From: Ga0077527 sp964531455
Lineage (GTDB): Bacteria; Pseudomonadota; Gammaproteobacteria; Burkholderiales; SG8-41
NCBI GenBank assembly: GCA_964531455.1
Contig: CAZHFZ010000016.1
Span: 4,628 to 68,627, forward strand
Length of the DNA stretch: 64,000 nucleotides
Direction of reading: 5' to 3'
Positions 63,114-64,000 of this stretch are shown here, piece after piece. A model generated the notes under the pieces. That model was not told the origin of the DNA. It searched no databases and worked only from the letters and a program-made list of their open reading frames with translations. Position numbers and translations under genes: made by a program. Positions within the stretch are counted from its first letter, which is position 1. Every line of letters starts with the position of its first letter.

Positions 63114-64000
63114 TTACTGCATTTCAATCCGGGCGTCGCGTACGACCTTGATCCATTTCTGGATTTCGGCGCGGTTGAATTTGTCGTGCGATTCAGGCGT
63201 GGTGCCGGTGGGTTCAGCGCCCTGCTCAAGCAGTGTCTTGTTGACTCTGGGATCTTTCAGCGCCTGCGCCATTGCCGCATTGATACGGTCGGCGATCGGC
63301 TTCGGCAGGTTGGCCGGGCCAAACATCGCAAAGCCGCTGGAGACGATGAAATCCTTGTAGCCCTGTTCCACCATGGTCGGAACAGTGGGTGCCGCCGGTG
63401 AACGTTTCTCGCCGGTCTGCGCGATCATGCGCATGCGGTTGGAGGCAACATAGGGAACGGCGGCAGGCATGCTCGGGAACTGCATCTGAATGTGGCCGCC
63501 GACCAGGTCGACCATCGACGGGCCGGTGCCTTTGTAGTGGACAGCGGTCAACTTGATGCCGGCGGTCGAGATCAGCAGTTCCGCAGCAAGGTGGCCTACA
63601 GTGCCGATGCCCGAGGTCGAGTAGAAGATGTCGTTGGGCCGCGCTTTGGCGAGAGCGACGAATTCCTTGACGTTTCTCGGCGGCAGCGAGGGGTGGAGCA
63701 CAAATGCAGTGGGTACGTCGGCGACTACGCCCAGCGGCGTGAAGTCCTTGATCGAATCGTAGGGCAGCTTTTTGACCATCGACGGATTGATGGTATGCGC
63801 AGCCGAAGCCAGCAGCAGTGTGTAACCGTCAGGCGCCGCGCGCATGACCGCCTCGGTGCCGATGATGCTCCCTGCGCCGCCGCGGTTGTCGATGATGATT
63901 TGCTGGCCGATGATTTCCGCCATTTTCGGGATGAAGATCCGCCCGATGATGTCGGTGTTGCCGCCGGCAGCAAACGGAATCACCATCCTGATGGTTTTGG
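63114..64000 (-). CDS. Bug/TctC family receptor, N-terminus cut by window edge
   Basis: The frame is open through 64000, so the signal peptide and first residues are missing. It enters with KTIRMVIPFAAGGNTDIIGR, then NRGGAGSIIGTEAV and APDGYTLLLASAAHT, the standard Bug pattern. C-terminal part contains EQGYKDFIVSSGFAMFGPANLPKP. It is the fourth receptor of this family in the window, with no adjacent TctAB. Confidence 0.92.
   Translation of the reverse strand, partial: KTIRMVIPFAAGGNTDIIGRIFIPKMAEIIGQQIIIDNRGGAGSIIGTEAVMRAAPDGYTLLLASAAHTINPSMVKKLPYDSIKDFTPLGVVADVPTAFVLHPSLPPRNVKEFVALAKARPNDIFYSTSGIGTVGHLAAELLISTAGIKLTAVHYKGTGPSMVDLVGGHIQMQFPSMPAAVPYVASNRMRMIAQTGEKRSPAAPTVPTMVEQGYKDFIVSSGFAMFGPANLPKPIADRINAAMAQALKDPRVNKTLLEQGAEPTGTTPESHDKFNRAEIQKWIKVVRDARIEMQ

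Noticed and set aside
1..64000. CRISPR array or insertion sequence
   Set aside because: No regularly spaced repeats with spacers and no transposase motif were seen on either strand.

Overview
The window reads as chromosomal DNA of a betaproteobacterium, most likely Burkholderiales or a neighbouring uncultured lineage. This is an inference from gene content. There are four Bug/TctC-type solute receptors, a TctAB module, a PEP-CTERM exported protein, a GcvA-like LysR regulator, a DUF6279-like lipoprotein and GC-rich coding bias. I see no phage, integrase, insertion sequence or CRISPR array. One tRNA (Pro, anticodon TGG) is present.

The most notable content is two selenoprotein genes of the UGSC type, at 1285-1824 and 26546-27064. 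Each looks like two short open frames split by a UGA. Reading through that UGA gives one protein of about 175 residues containing Sec-Gly-Ser-Cys. In both genes the UGA is followed by the same two-tier stem-loop with compensatory base changes, as expected of a bacterial SECIS. Each gene sits beside a paralogous 360-370 residue partner of unknown function (1821-2933 and 25256-26338). The second locus also carries a thioredoxin-like protein. Together they look like a duplicated and rearranged redox system.

Layout. 1-5 kb: truncated PEP-CTERM gene (edge), first selenoprotein cassette, secreted hypothetical protein, bactofilin, small divergent gene. 5-12.6 kb: LysR, MFS, tRNA-Pro, YhhQ-type transporter, GST, dienelactone hydrolase, CoxG and XdhC maturation genes, ChaN-like protein. 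12.7-24.8 kb: oxidoreductases, NUDIX, MBL hydrolase, diguanylate cyclase, methyltransferase, an SDR lacking its catalytic residues, membrane protein, aminotransferase, lipoproteins, Tat-exported aldo/keto reductase. 24.9-27.1 kb: thioredoxin-like protein and second selenoprotein cassette, with an inverted-repeat element in the selenoprotein leader. 27.1-30.5 kb: PanE-like reductase, second Tat aldo/keto reductase, NTT-like transporter with a coupled leader peptide. 30.7-39.6 kb: tripartite tricarboxylate transport genes interleaved with two fumarylacetoacetate-hydrolase-family genes, an exported methyltransferase, an MFS carrier and another Bug receptor.

39.6-52.4 kb is a long minus-strand catabolic cluster. 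It holds a GntR regulator, a thiol-dioxygenase-like cupin, an alcohol dehydrogenase, an acyl-CoA ligase, a thioesterase, UbiX/UbiD, a complete ABC importer, a 2-hydroxyacid dehydrogenase, a VOC protein and a flavoprotein. The probable role is uptake and degradation of an unsaturated or aromatic carboxylate. Divergent from it is a plus-strand run of three paralogous MFS carriers and two TSUP-family permeases (52.6-57.7 kb). The last stretch (57.7-64 kb) holds a tiny membrane protein, an orphan ParA ATPase, a gamma-carbonic anhydrase-like protein, an exported M20 peptidase, a gamma-glutamyltransferase-family enzyme and a Bug receptor cut by the window edge.
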